Counted from the stretch's first letter, positions 25,698-35,610 are shown. The stretch: 64,000 nt of DNA from JANQPA01 sp964548175 (GCA_964548175.1 CAZJQS010000024.1:6156-70155), one strand, 5' to 3'. Notes: generated by a model not told the origin, from the letters alone. Numbers and translations are program-made.

Positions 25698-26366
25698 ATG
25701 GCCAGATTCACAAGAATACAAGTCGCCCAAAAGATGGCGGAACAGGGTATGGTGCCGCTTTTTTATCATGCCGACGTTGAATTGGGTAAAAAGATCCTGA
25801 AAGCCTGCTATGAAGGGGGAGCAAGGCTGCTGGAGTTTACCAACAGAGGCGATTACGCCCATGAGGTGTTTAGCCAGTTAAACAAATACTGCGAAAGAGA
25901 ACTCCCTGAAATGATCCTGGGAGTGGGCTCGGTTACTGATGCAGGTACAGCCTCTCTGTACTTGCAGTTAGGCGCCAACTTTGTAGTTACGCCCGTTCTG
26001 AGGGAGGACATTGCCATCGTCTGCAACAGAAAAAAGGTTCTATGGTCACCCGGCTGCGGAAGTCTTACGGAAATTTGCCGAGCTGAGGAACTAGGCTGTG
26101 AGATCGTAAAACTATTTCCGGGAGGCACATACGGCCCCGGTTTTGTCAAAGACATCAAAGGACCTCAGCCCTGGACCAGCATCATGCCGACCGGAGGGGT
26201 GGCGCCAACGGTAGAAAACCTGAAAGGCTGGTTTGAAGCCGGCGTCACCTGCGTGGGAATGGGTTCAAAGCTAATCTCAAAAGAGATCATCCGCGAGCAG
26301 GCATATGAAGAATTAAAAGAAAAAGTAGCCGCAGCTTTGGGCATTATTCAGGAGTTGCGCTCCTGA
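25698..26366 (+). CDS. eda: KDPG/KHG aldolase
   Basis: A 222-residue class I aldolase of the KDPG/KHG type. ILGVGSVTDAGTASLYLQLGANFVVTPVL, WSPGCGSLTEI, CEIVKLFPGGTYGPGFVKDIKGP (Schiff-base Lys in VKLFPGG) and MPTGGVAP match the family; the usual early Glu is in LLEFTNRGD. It splits KDPG to pyruvate and glyceraldehyde 3-phosphate, ending the uronate route. It lies 28 bp after kdgK. A 9-bp-stem hairpin overlaps its stop codon and a second hairpin follows before the TRAP genes, so expression may step down here. Confidence 0.94.
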   Translation: MARFTRIQVAQKMAEQGMVPLFYHADVELGKKILKACYEGGARLLEFTNRGDYAHEVFSQLNKYCERELPEMILGVGSVTDAGTASLYLQLGANFVVTPVLREDIAIVCNRKKVLWSPGCGSLTEICRAEELGCEIVKLFPGGTYGPGFVKDIKGPQPWTSIMPTGGVAPTVENLKGWFEAGVTCVGMGSKLISKEIIREQAYEELKEKVAAALGIIQELRS

Positions 26367-26419
26367 ATCAGACATCATAGATTTCTTTCAATAACGGGCA
26401 GCAGGTCTTTGTTGCCCGT
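26346..26419 (+). terminator. Two hairpins between eda and the TRAP genes
   Basis: ATTCAGGAG (26346-26354) pairs with CTCCTGAAT (26360-26368) around a 5-nt loop and spans the eda stop codon. ACGGGCA (26394-26400) pairs with TGCCCGT (26413-26419) around 12 nt. Neither is followed by a strong U-tract, so they look like attenuating or mRNA-stabilising structures rather than a full terminator. Confidence 0.45.
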
Positions 26420-26436
26420 CAAAATAGATTATACTG

Positions 26437-27429
26437 ATGAGAAGGATAAGGAAAAAAGAGGTTGTCCGGTTAGCCTTTCTCCTTTGTGGGTCCGTCCTGC
26501 TTGCGGCATGCGCAGATCTAAGCGGGGTCAAATCGCTCAAGCTGGCGCATGGGCTGGATGTCACGCATCCAGTACACAAGGGCATGGAATATATGGCAGA
26601 GTTGGTCGCCGAAAAATCGGAAGGAAAGCTCACCATTGAGATCTATCCGTCCCAACAATTGGGAACCGAGCGACAGTGCCTGGAGTTGTTGCAGATCGGC
26701 AGTCTGGGTATGACCAAGGTGTCGGCCGCAGTTATGGAAAATTTCGCACCTAATATTCAGGTGCTCAGTTTACCCTATATTTTCAAAAGCCGCGAACACG
26801 CCTACAAGGTCCTGGACGGACCGATCGGCAAAGGATTGCTGGAGCAAAGTCAGGATTACTGGCTCCGGGGGCTCACCTATTTCGATGCCGGACAGCGCTC
26901 TTTTTACACCAAAGAACCTGTAAGGAAACCGGAGGATCTGGAGGGCATGAAGATCCGGGTACAGGAAAGCGTTTCCGCCATGAACCTGGTGCGTGCACTT
27001 GACGGCGCCCCAACGCCCATTTCCTGGGGCGAACTATATACCGCCCTCCAGCAGGGGGTAGTCGACGGGGCCGAAAACAATCCTCCCAGCTTTTATCTTT
27101 CCCGCCACTACGAAGTCTGTAAATACTACACCCTGAACGAACATACTGCTGTACCGGACATTCTCGTGATCAGCACAGTAGCCTGGAACAACCTGAACGC
27201 ACAGGAAAGGCAATGGTTAGAAGAAGCTGCCGATGAAGCCACCACCTACCAGCGGGCCTTATGGCAAAAAGCCGAGCAAGACGCCCTGGACGCCGTAAAG
27301 GCTGCCGGCGTAGAGGTCATCTATCCTGAAAAATCTGCTTTCGCGGAAAAGACCAGGTCTTTGTTCGAAGCCTATAAAGACAAAAAGGAAATGTATCAAC
27401 TCATCCAGCAAATACAAGCCGTACAGTGA
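26437..27429 (+). CDS. TRAP transporter substrate-binding lipoprotein (DctP)
   Basis: A 330-residue DctP-type solute receptor with a lipoprotein signal (LLAAC, Cys25). DVTHPVHKGMEYMAELVAEKSEGKLTIEIYPSQQLG is the family start; MKIRVQESVSAMN contains the Arg that holds the substrate carboxylate; ALQQGVVDGAENNPPSFYLSRHYEV follows. Together with the uronate genes around it, D-galacturonate or an unsaturated (oligo)uronate is the expected ligand (inferred). Its end overlaps the small permease gene by 4 bp. A lipid anchor on the receptor is unusual compared with free periplasmic DctP of Proteobacteria. Confidence 0.93.
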   Translation: MRRIRKKEVVRLAFLLCGSVLLAACADLSGVKSLKLAHGLDVTHPVHKGMEYMAELVAEKSEGKLTIEIYPSQQLGTERQCLELLQIGSLGMTKVSAAVMENFAPNIQVLSLPYIFKSREHAYKVLDGPIGKGLLEQSQDYWLRGLTYFDAGQRSFYTKEPVRKPEDLEGMKIRVQESVSAMNLVRALDGAPTPISWGELYTALQQGVVDGAENNPPSFYLSRHYEVCKYYTLNEHTAVPDILVISTVAWNNLNAQERQWLEEAADEATTYQRALWQKAEQDALDAVKAAGVEVIYPEKSAFAEKTRSLFEAYKDKKEMYQLIQQIQAVQ

Positions 27430-27911
27430 AACAGAAAATAGATAAAATTTTAGGGAATATTCTAGCCACCCTGATGGCCCTGATGACGCTTGACGTATTA
27501 TGGGGAGTACTCACGCGTTATGTCATGGGCAGTCAGGCCGGATGGACGGAGGAACTCGCCCGGTTTCTGCTGATCTGGATCGGTATTTTAGGGGCAGCCT
27601 ATGCTTCCGGGCAAAAAATGCACCTGGCCATAGACCTTCTTCAGCCTAAACTCTCCCCGCCTGATCAAAAACGACTGATCGTCATCATTAATACCCTTGT
27701 CATTCTTTTTGCCCTGTCCGTTATGGTGATCGGGGGCATTCGGCTGATCTACATTACCCATATCCTCGGACAGCTTTCCCCGGCCTTAAGGGTTCCTATG
27801 GCCTTCATTTATGCAGTGGTGCCCATAAGCGGACTGCTGGTGATCTATTACAAAATCCGGGAATTGACGACCTCCGAATCTGAGGCCGTAAAGCAAACAG
27901 ACTTAATTTAA
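27426..27911 (+). CDS. TRAP transporter small permease (DctQ)
   Basis: A 161-residue protein with four predicted membrane helices (about 8-28, 44-62, 80-105, 120-145). LTRYVMGSQAGWTEELARFLLIWIGILGAAYA is the conserved DctQ core. It begins with GTG 27426 inside the stop of the receptor gene (GTGA overlap), so translation is coupled. It forms the inner-membrane complex with the large subunit that follows 27 bp later. Confidence 0.93.
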   Translation: MKQKIDKILGNILATLMALMTLDVLWGVLTRYVMGSQAGWTEELARFLLIWIGILGAAYASGQKMHLAIDLLQPKLSPPDQKRLIVIINTLVILFALSVMVIGGIRLIYITHILGQLSPALRVPMAFIYAVVPISGLLVIYYKIRELTTSESEAVKQTDLI

Positions 27912-27938
27912 AAAGGCTGTATCAAAAAATAATAAATT

Positions 27939-29225
27939 ATGGAAATTCTTATATTAGTCTTTTCCTTTTTAATACTTATTGCTTTAGGTGTACCCATTGC
28001 CTGGAGTATCGGCCTGAGCAGCATTTTTACCATGCTGGTCAGCATACCTGCCATACCTGCCTTTACAACGGTAGCTCAGAGGATGGCTACGGGCCTTGAC
28101 AGCTTTGCACTGCTGGCCATCCCTTTTTTTGTACTGGCCGGGCAGATCATGAACCACGGAGGCATTGCCAGGCGACTGATCGCCTTTGCGAAGGCCCTGG
28201 TCGGAGCCCTGCCAGGGGGACTGGCCCACGTCAATATCGTGTCGGCTATGTTATTCGGGGCCATTTCAGGCTCTTCTGTGGCGGCTGCTTCCGCCCTTGG
28301 AACCACTGTAGGTAAAAAAATGGAAGAGGAAGGATATTCCAAAGAATTTGCAGCTGCCGTAAACGTTACGTCCTCCACCACCGGACTGACCATTCCACCC
28401 AGCAACATCCTGATCGTTTATTCGCTGGCCAGCGGCGGGGTATCTATCGCGGCCTTATTCCTGGCCGGATACATTCCTGGTATACTTACAGGTTTGTTTT
28501 TGATGATCGTGGCGGCCGTCTGGTCTGTTTACAGAAAATTCCCGGCCGGAGAACGGAGTAACATTAAAACCATACTCACTACTTTTGTTGACGCTTTGCC
28601 TAGTCTACTGCTGTTAATAGTAGTAATCGGAGGGATAGTAGCAGGAATTTTTACCGCTACCGAAGCCTCAGCCGTAGCGGTGTTGTATTGCCTCGTGCTC
28701 ATGTATTTTTACAAGGAAGTGTCCCTCAAGGAACTGCCCAAAATATTCCTGAGCGCCGTGGGCACTACCGCTATTGTCATGCTGCTGATCGGCACCTCTA
28801 TGAGCATGTCCTGGATCATGGCCTACGAAAACATCCCTCAAAATATTACAGAACTGCTGCTTTCCGTAAGCGACAATAAATACGTCATTTTATTGATCAT
28901 CAACCTGATCCTGTTATTCGTCGGGGTCTTTATGGATATGACTCCGGCAGTACTGATCTTCACCCCCATATTCTTACCTGTCGTTACAGAGATGGGAATG
29001 GACCCCACGCATTTCGGTATCGTCATGGTAATGAACCTGTGTATCGGACTGTGTACGCCGCCGGTAGGCTCCGTACTGTTCGTAGGAGTAGGCATTGCCG
29101 GGACTACCATCCAAAAAGTCATCCGACCTTTATTGCCTTTATTTATCGCCATGGTCGTGGCGCTGCTGCTGGTTACCTACTTTCCGGGGCTCAGCTTGTG
29201 GTTGCCGCGCTTATTTGGATTTTAA
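27939..29225 (+). CDS. TRAP transporter large permease (DctM)
   Basis: A 428-residue membrane protein with a dozen or so hydrophobic segments. Family blocks include GVPIAWSIGLSS, AIPFFVLAGQIMNHGGIARRLIAFAKALVGALPGGLAHVNIVSAMLFGAISGSSVAAASALG (positions about 70-140), TTGLTIPPSNILIVYSLASGG, TATEASAVAVLYCL and NLCIGLCTPPVGSVLFVG. It is the sodium-driven channel subunit of the uronate TRAP system. It sits directly before uxaA (13-bp gap), which places the importer with the cytoplasmic galacturonate enzymes. Confidence 0.95.
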   Translation: MEILILVFSFLILIALGVPIAWSIGLSSIFTMLVSIPAIPAFTTVAQRMATGLDSFALLAIPFFVLAGQIMNHGGIARRLIAFAKALVGALPGGLAHVNIVSAMLFGAISGSSVAAASALGTTVGKKMEEEGYSKEFAAAVNVTSSTTGLTIPPSNILIVYSLASGGVSIAALFLAGYIPGILTGLFLMIVAAVWSVYRKFPAGERSNIKTILTTFVDALPSLLLLIVVIGGIVAGIFTATEASAVAVLYCLVLMYFYKEVSLKELPKIFLSAVGTTAIVMLLIGTSMSMSWIMAYENIPQNITELLLSVSDNKYVILLIINLILLFVGVFMDMTPAVLIFTPIFLPVVTEMGMDPTHFGIVMVMNLCIGLCTPPVGSVLFVGVGIAGTTIQKVIRPLLPLFIAMVVALLLVTYFPGLSLWLPRLFGF

Positions 29226-29238
29226 TATCATTTAGCCT

Positions 29239-30888
29239 ATGAACAACCTAATGAAAGTACATCCTAAAGACAATATCATCGTAGCCCTTCAGGATTTTGA
29301 AGCCGGACAAGCCGTGTACCTGGACGGCCAGTCTTATATATTGAAGGAAAACATTCCGGTCAAGCATAAATTTTCCGCCGCCGACCTGAAGCCCGGTGAC
29401 TTCATTTATATGTACGGCGTACAGGTAGGCAAGGCCGTTCAACCCATCCCAACAGGCGCACGGATCACCACCAATAACGTAAAACATGCAGCCGAAGCCT
29501 ATACCATCCAGCACAGGACTCAAAAGTGGAAGGCTCCTGACACCGGCGCTTTCCAAAACCGGACCTTCATGGGCTATCATCGTCCTGACGGCAAAGTAGG
29601 GACCCGGAACTACTGGATCGTTTTTCCGCTCGTGTTTTGTGAAAACCGAAACATCGAGCTGATCAAAGAAGCCATGCTGGAAGACCTCGGGTATGTTTCC
29701 GGAAAAAAGAACGAGCTTGACATCCGCACACTGGTAGACCTTTATAGAACAGGTAGTTCCACAGACGACATTCTGGAAGCTGATGTATACACTGCCCCCG
29801 CCAAGTCTGCTGAAAACCGCCTTTTCCCCAACGTAGACGGGATCAAATTCCTGCCCCACCAGGGAGGATGCGGAGGTATCCGGCAGGATTCAGAAGCCCT
29901 TTGCCGTTTGTTGTCGGGTTATATCGCCAATCCTAACGTTGCCGGGGCTACCGTACTAAGCCTGGGTTGTCAAAATGCCCAGATCGAATTATTCGAAAAC
30001 GCCCTCAAAGCCATCGCACCACAACAGAGCAAGCCCGTGGTCATTCTTGAACAACAACAAAGCAGCTCTGAAAAAGACTTCATCGCCGAAGCCATCAAAC
30101 GTACCTTTGTCGGCCTGATGAAAGCTAATGAGACCGGACGGCAGCCTGCGCCTTTATCCCAACTGGTGCTGGGCCTGGAATGCGGAGGTTCCGACGGATT
30201 CTCCGGAATTACCGCCAATCCTGCGCTCGGCCACGCTTCCGACTTGCTGGTCGCCCTGGGGGGAACGGCTATTCTCTCGGAATTCCCCGAACTCAACGGC
30301 GTAGAGCAGGAACTCATCGATCGATGTATCAATGCGCAATTAGCCGAAAAATTCGCAGCGCTAATGAAACGCTACAGTGAAAGAGCCGTTCAAGCCGGCT
30401 CCGGTTTCGACATGAACCCTTCCCCCGGCAACATAAAAGACGGATTGATCACCGATGCCATGAAATCCGCCGGCGCCGCCAAAAAAGGCGGCGCCTCACC
30501 CATCACCGATGTACTGGACTACACCGAGCAAGCCACTCAACCCGGCCTTAATCTGCTTTGCACCCCGGGAAATGATGTCGAAAGCACCACCGGGCTAGCC
30601 GGCTCCGGCGCCAACATGATCGTCTTTACGACTGGCCTGGGCACTCCGACCGGCAACCCCGTTGCACCAACCATAAAATTTTCAAGTAATACCATGCTTT
30701 ATGAGCGCATGACCGACCTGATCGATATCGATGCCGGCACAATCGTTTCCGGACAGGATAGCATTGAGTCGAAAGGAGAGGAACTATTAAACCTCATCAT
30801 TCAAATCGCAAGCGGAGAACTGCTAACCAAAGCAGAGATCCTGGGTCAAGATGATTTTATCCCCTGGAAAAGAGGTATTTCTTTGTAA
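29239..30888 (+). CDS. uxaA: Altronate dehydratase
   Basis: A 549-residue full-length UxaA: N-terminal SAF domain (about 8-85), linker, and the large C-terminal catalytic domain from about 110. Key blocks are FMGYHRPDGKVGTRNYW, LPHQGGCGGIRQDSEALCRLL, LGLECGGSDGFSGITANPALG, EFPELNGVEQELIDRC, PSPGNIKDGLITDAMKSAGAAKKGG and CTPGNDVESTTGLAGSGANMIVFTTGLGTPTGNPVAPTIKFSSN. The enzyme needs iron and removes water from D-altronate to give KDG. It is followed by uxaB after 20 bp. Confidence 0.96.
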   Translation: MNNLMKVHPKDNIIVALQDFEAGQAVYLDGQSYILKENIPVKHKFSAADLKPGDFIYMYGVQVGKAVQPIPTGARITTNNVKHAAEAYTIQHRTQKWKAPDTGAFQNRTFMGYHRPDGKVGTRNYWIVFPLVFCENRNIELIKEAMLEDLGYVSGKKNELDIRTLVDLYRTGSSTDDILEADVYTAPAKSAENRLFPNVDGIKFLPHQGGCGGIRQDSEALCRLLSGYIANPNVAGATVLSLGCQNAQIELFENALKAIAPQQSKPVVILEQQQSSSEKDFIAEAIKRTFVGLMKANETGRQPAPLSQLVLGLECGGSDGFSGITANPALGHASDLLVALGGTAILSEFPELNGVEQELIDRCINAQLAEKFAALMKRYSERAVQAGSGFDMNPSPGNIKDGLITDAMKSAGAAKKGGASPITDVLDYTEQATQPGLNLLCTPGNDVESTTGLAGSGANMIVFTTGLGTPTGNPVAPTIKFSSNTMLYERMTDLIDIDAGTIVSGQDSIESKGEELLNLIIQIASGELLTKAEILGQDDFIPWKRGISL

Positions 30889-30908
30889 AAAAATGAAAAA
30901 TCAATATC

Positions 30909-32363
30909 ATGAAATCACTCAACAGGACAACCGCGGATATTCCGGCGCCCTATCCGGAAAAAGTGCTGCAATTCGGCGGAGGAAATTTTCTCCGTGCTTT
31001 TGCCGACTGGATGCTGGATGTGTTCAATGAAAAAACAAATGCTGAGCTGGGCGTCCTGCTCGTCACCCCCATCGGGAGGGATAATTATTCCAACTGGCAA
31101 AAACAAGAGGGATTGTACCATGTCCTTTCCCGAGGTATACAAGATGGAAAAATCGTGGATGAGCACCATCTCGTAAAAAGCATCAGCCGGATTTTACATC
31201 TATATCCCCGGTGGAATGATTTTCTGAAAACAGCTGAAAATCCGGATATACGGTTTATTATATCCAATACTACCGAGGCCGGTATCCGTTTTTCGGCAGA
31301 AGATAAAATGACCGATACCCCTCCTGCTGAATTTCCGGCCAAGCTTACGCTTTGGCTCTATCGCCGCTTTCAATATTTTCAGGGTAGTCCCGATGCCGGC
31401 TGTATCCTGATCCCTGTGGAATTAATTCTGAAAAATGGAGAGGCGCTTCGCAGCTGCATTTTACAAAACGCAGATCACTGGGGGTTGGAAGAAGCATATA
31501 AAGAATGGATAAAGGATTCAAATATCTTTTGCAATACGCTGGTCGACCGTATCGTTCCCGGCATTGGCGGAGAGTCTCTTGCGGAAGAAATGGAAAAAAT
31601 CGGCTATGCAGATACCATGATGACACAAGGAGAAGCTTTCCATTTTTGGGTCATCGAAGGTCCCTCACAAGTGGAAGAGGAATTACCCCTGAATAAGGTA
31701 GGATTGAATGTCATATTCACAGATGATCTTACGCCTTACCGTACCCGGAAGGTACGCATCCTGAACGGCGCGCACACCAGCATGGTGCCGGTCGGATATT
31801 TGTATGGCATAGAAACGGTTAGAGAAATGGTGGAACACGAAGTAGCGGGCCGTTTTGTCTATCAGGCTGTTTTTAAAGAGATCGTGCCTACACTTGACCT
31901 GCCCGAGGACGAACTGCAACAATTTGCACATGATGTAATCGATCGTTTTAAAAACCCTTTCATCAGGCATCAACTGATCAGTATTGCGCTGAATTCCATT
32001 TCAAAATTCGAGACCAGAGTACTTCCTACTATTCTGGAATATAAAAAACGAAAAGGCGTACTCCCCCCCTGCCTGGTATTTTCCATGGCGGCCCTGATTC
32101 ATTTTTACAAAGGATCTTATGGGGATAAGGATATACCGCTGAATGACGATGAGCAGGCGATCGCTTTTCTGAAAGGCTTGTGGGATCAATGCGAAGGTAG
32201 TGAAAAGGCCTTTTCCGAATTGGCAGAGCAGGTGCTCAAATGGGAGTATGCATGGAAATCAGACTTATCCCAAATCGCAGGCTTCAGGCAAATGCTCACA
32301 GAGCATTTGGTGAAAATCGAGCAAAAAGGGATGCAGGCGGCATTAGAAAGCTTACTGACTTAA
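30909..32363 (+). CDS. uxaB: Tagaturonate reductase
   Basis: A 484-residue long-chain mannitol-dehydrogenase-family enzyme. The nucleotide-binding start is VLQFGGGNFLRAFADWMLD (about 18-36); FIISNTTEAGI, NTLVDRIVPG and the catalytic KVRILNGAHTSMVP follow; the C-terminal helical domain fills the rest. It reduces D-tagaturonate to D-altronate with NADH. The order here is uxaA-uxaB with uxaC placed 6 kb upstream. It closes the first, densely packed metabolic block; the next gene starts 84 bp later. Confidence 0.94.
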   Translation: MKSLNRTTADIPAPYPEKVLQFGGGNFLRAFADWMLDVFNEKTNAELGVLLVTPIGRDNYSNWQKQEGLYHVLSRGIQDGKIVDEHHLVKSISRILHLYPRWNDFLKTAENPDIRFIISNTTEAGIRFSAEDKMTDTPPAEFPAKLTLWLYRRFQYFQGSPDAGCILIPVELILKNGEALRSCILQNADHWGLEEAYKEWIKDSNIFCNTLVDRIVPGIGGESLAEEMEKIGYADTMMTQGEAFHFWVIEGPSQVEEELPLNKVGLNVIFTDDLTPYRTRKVRILNGAHTSMVPVGYLYGIETVREMVEHEVAGRFVYQAVFKEIVPTLDLPEDELQQFAHDVIDRFKNPFIRHQLISIALNSISKFETRVLPTILEYKKRKGVLPPCLVFSMAALIHFYKGSYGDKDIPLNDDEQAIAFLKGLWDQCEGSEKAFSELAEQVLKWEYAWKSDLSQIAGFRQMLTEHLVKIEQKGMQAALESLLT

Positions 32364-32447
32364 AAAATAGCAGGAAATATGTGAAATATTGAAGGATAGA
32401 AACGCCGGTGATTCCATACTTTTCAAAATAATCACAATCACTGGCCC

Positions 32448-34043
32448 ATGAAAATTTCATCCATTCTCATTTTTCTGTTCCTTACAGGGCATTATTTGCA
32501 AGCCCAGGTGTACATACCTGATCTCGGAAACGGCAGCTATCAAAACCCCATCATTCATGCTGACTATTCGGACCCGGATGTTATCAGAGTGGGCGATGAC
32601 TTTTTTATGGTAGCCTCCAGCTTTAACTGCGTCCCCGGACTGCCGGTTCTTCATTCCAGGGACTTGGTTAACTGGACTATTATCAATCACGCTTTACCCA
32701 CTCTTTCACCCGAGGAGACCTTTAACAGGCCGCAGCACGGCAATGGCGTATGGGCGCCTGCCATTCGGTTTTACGCAGGCTGGTACTATATTTATTATGG
32801 TGATCCCGATTTTGGCATCTATATGATCCGAGCAAAGGATCCCCGAGGCGCCTGGGAGAAGCCCGTATTAGTAAAATCCGCTAAAGGCTGGATCGATCCT
32901 TGCCCCTTTTGGGACGAGGACGGCCGAGCCTATCTCGTACATGCCTTTGCCGGTAGTCGGGCGGGGATCAAGAGCATTCTGGTCATGCACAGCATGAGTA
33001 AGGACGGCACACAACTACTCGACGACGGCGTCATCGTTTTTGACGGCCACCAGGATCATCCTACCATCGAAGGCCCAAAAATGTACAAGCGCAATGGTTA
33101 TTACTACATTTTTGCACCCGGTGGAGGCGTAGCTCAAGGCTGGCAAACCGTTCTAAGGGCAAAGAATATTTACGGCCCTTATGAAGACCGCATCGTTTTA
33201 ACCAAAGGTCAAACAGACATCAACGGTCCTCATCAGGGCGCATGGGTGGAATTAAAAAACGGAGAAAGCTGGTTTGTCCACTTTCAGGAAAAACAACCCT
33301 ATGGGCGCATCGTACACTTACAGCCAGCCAGATGGCAGGACGACTGGATCGTCATGGGTGAGGACAAAGACGGAGAAGGAACCGGCGAACCCGTTTTGCA
33401 ATGGAAAAAACCAAACGTGGATGCTGAATACTCCATCCAGATACCACAAACCTCTGATGAATTTAACCAGCCAAGGTTGGGAAGACAATGGCAGTGGCAG
33501 GGCAATCCACAACCTGGATGGATATTTCCCTCCAACCTCGGATTTCTGCGGATAAACCCTGTTGTTGTTGACAGCAATAGGCGCAACCTTTGGCACTTAC
33601 CCAATTTGCTGCTACAAAAAATGCCGGCCGAATCCTTTACAGCCACAACGAAACTTACTTTCCACCACCAGAACGACAGTGAAGAAGTGGGGCTGCTCAT
33701 CATGGGTAGAGACTATGCTTACCTTTCGTTACTTCGCGAATCAACCCAACTCGTGCTGAGAATGGCCGAATGCAAAGAAGCCGAAAAAGGAACTGTGGAA
33801 AAAGAACACCTCAGCATACCCATGGAAAAGAACACCGTTTTCCTTCGCGTAAAGGTAGAAGCAGGAGGTTTATGTCAATTCAGTTACAGTACCGATAATG
33901 AAACCTTCGTCAATGCAGGCCCGGTTTTCACTGCTCGGGAAGGCAAGTGGATCGGAGCCAAAGCAGGCTTGTTTTCAATTCGCCACAGGCATATCAACGA
34001 CGGCGGATACACCAATATAGACTGGTTTAGATTTTCAAATTAA
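32448..34043 (+). CDS. Glycoside hydrolase family 43 (subfamily 12-like)
   Basis: A 531-residue secreted protein: signal peptide (about 1-20, LQAQ), five-bladed GH43 propeller (about 25-320) and a C-terminal concanavalin-like domain (about 340-530). The catalytic triad is visible as Asp in HADYSDPDVI, Asp in WIDPCPFWDEDG and Glu in TIEGPKMYKR. Such enzymes are beta-xylosidases or alpha-L-arabinofuranosidases; in this locus arabinose or xylose side chains of pectin are plausible substrates. No T9SS domain or lipobox, so periplasmic. It is 19 bp upstream of the pectate lyase gene. Confidence 0.92.
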   Translation: MKISSILIFLFLTGHYLQAQVYIPDLGNGSYQNPIIHADYSDPDVIRVGDDFFMVASSFNCVPGLPVLHSRDLVNWTIINHALPTLSPEETFNRPQHGNGVWAPAIRFYAGWYYIYYGDPDFGIYMIRAKDPRGAWEKPVLVKSAKGWIDPCPFWDEDGRAYLVHAFAGSRAGIKSILVMHSMSKDGTQLLDDGVIVFDGHQDHPTIEGPKMYKRNGYYYIFAPGGGVAQGWQTVLRAKNIYGPYEDRIVLTKGQTDINGPHQGAWVELKNGESWFVHFQEKQPYGRIVHLQPARWQDDWIVMGEDKDGEGTGEPVLQWKKPNVDAEYSIQIPQTSDEFNQPRLGRQWQWQGNPQPGWIFPSNLGFLRINPVVVDSNRRNLWHLPNLLLQKMPAESFTATTKLTFHHQNDSEEVGLLIMGRDYAYLSLLRESTQLVLRMAECKEAEKGTVEKEHLSIPMEKNTVFLRVKVEAGGLCQFSYSTDNETFVNAGPVFTAREGKWIGAKAGLFSIRHRHINDGGYTNIDWFRFSN

Positions 34044-34062
34044 TGATCAGAAATCACTTTTT

Positions 34063-35610
34063 ATGGAACAAAAAATACTCTTGACACTATGGATGGCCCT
34101 AGTCGTGGCGCTTTCGGTAAATGCCCAGTCCGGCTCAGGCGGATGGGCTTCAGCCGCCGGAACGGTCACCGGGGGACAGGGTGGACAAACCGTGACCGTT
34201 ACTTCCCGGGCTGAGTTCGTGGCATTAGCCGCTTCTAATGATCCCTATATTATCAGGATTAGGGACACAATAGCCTTAAACCTTTACGAAAGGGTGAAGG
34301 TACAAAGCAATAAAACCATTATCGGCATTACACTCAACGCCATGTTGCGATATGGAGGGCTGGAAATAGAAGGCGACAATGTGATCATTCGTAACTTAAT
34401 CATCCGCGACTCCTATGACGGAGACTGGGAGGGTAAGACCAACAGTACAGACGCCATTACCATCACGGGCCAAAGGGTCTGGGTAGATCATTGCTGGCTC
34501 GCAGCCAGCGCTGACGGTTTGCTGGACGTCAGAAGCGATAACTCCAGCCAGATCGGCGATCTGGTCACTGTATCCTACACTCGGTTTTCTGACCACAACA
34601 AAGTTTCCCTGATCGGTTCCAGTGATGACGCTGTACGTGACAGGGACCATTTAAAAACTACCTTCCACCACTGCTGGTTTGACGGTACGGTCGAGAAAGG
34701 ACTCAACCAGCGGCTACCCAGGATCCGCTACGGCGATGTGCATCTTTACAACAACTATTTTGAAGATGTCAGCTCCTACTGCGTCCTTGCAAGGATAGAA
34801 TCAGATGTGGTCGTGGAAAACAATTACTTCAGGAATTCCAATAACCCCCATGGGCTGGAGGATTTTGGTTTGGGAATAAAGGACCCTGAATTAGTAGCAT
34901 CGGGAAATATCTATGAATTCTCAGGAGGCAATAAGTCCACCTCCGGCGATGCCTTTTCTCCTTCAGCTTTTTACGATTACGAACTTAGGGACGCCAGGGA
35001 GATCCCTGCTTATGTGATGAACGAAGCCGGGCCGTTCAATAACCCTGCCAACCACGATCCTGTTGCTGAGACGGACTATGTACTGCTGGAAAAGGGAGAA
35101 CGCTCTTTCGAGCTTGACCTTACCCTTAACGACATAGATGAAGATGGAGATGAACTTAGGATAGGCGCTATTTTAAACGATCCGGAAGGCGCTATCCTCA
35201 TTCGTAACAATATCATTCGTTATATCGCACCTGCTAACCCTCAGAAAGCCGACACCATACTCTACGATGTAGTGGATACGGAAGGGGGATATGCCCAGGG
35301 TATGTTAGTCGTAGACTTTGAAGGCCTGGTTAGTTCCACTTTTGAGCCTCTGGAGCTGCATGCGTTCAATCTTTATCCCAATCCTGCAGACGACTGGATC
35401 ATGCTGGAGTTTTCACATCGCGAAATCGCAGAATTTAATATTCGAATGACAGACATCACTGGCCGGGTAGTTTATGACCAACAAATAAGGCAAGGTCCGG
35501 GAAGTTTGTATCAAATCCAGGTGCCGACGGTTGAATTATCATCAGGTCTTTGGCTGATTTCCATCATTAACAATAAAAAAGCGGTCACTCACAAAATATT
35601 CATTCGCTAG
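34063..35610 (+). CDS. Pectate lyase family 1 with T9SS sorting domain
   Basis: A 515-residue protein: signal peptide (about 1-21, VNAQ), PL1 beta-helix (about 25-320), a beta-sandwich linker (about 330-425) and a T9SS type A C-terminal domain (about 435-515; AFNLYPNPADDW, ITGRVVYDQ). Typical PL1 strings are NKTIIGI, NVIIRNLIIRD, DAITITGQRVWVDHCWLA, VTVSYTRFSDHNKVSLIGSSDD and LNQRLPRIRYGDVHLYNNYF with the catalytic Arg. It cleaves homogalacturonan by calcium-dependent beta-elimination, feeding the unsaturated ends to GH105, the IolB-like isomerase and KduD. Export by T9SS places it on or outside the cell surface. Confidence 0.94.
   Translation: MEQKILLTLWMALVVALSVNAQSGSGGWASAAGTVTGGQGGQTVTVTSRAEFVALAASNDPYIIRIRDTIALNLYERVKVQSNKTIIGITLNAMLRYGGLEIEGDNVIIRNLIIRDSYDGDWEGKTNSTDAITITGQRVWVDHCWLAASADGLLDVRSDNSSQIGDLVTVSYTRFSDHNKVSLIGSSDDAVRDRDHLKTTFHHCWFDGTVEKGLNQRLPRIRYGDVHLYNNYFEDVSSYCVLARIESDVVVENNYFRNSNNPHGLEDFGLGIKDPELVASGNIYEFSGGNKSTSGDAFSPSAFYDYELRDAREIPAYVMNEAGPFNNPANHDPVAETDYVLLEKGERSFELDLTLNDIDEDGDELRIGAILNDPEGAILIRNNIIRYIAPANPQKADTILYDVVDTEGGYAQGMLVVDFEGLVSSTFEPLELHAFNLYPNPADDWIMLEFSHREIAEFNIRMTDITGRVVYDQQIRQGPGSLYQIQVPTVELSSGLWLISIINNKKAVTHKIFIR

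Noticed and set aside
27911..27935. AGGCTGTATCAAAAAATAAT before the DctM gene as another MITE end.
   Set aside because: Only one end is present and it differs from the MITE end at a central base; likely chance.
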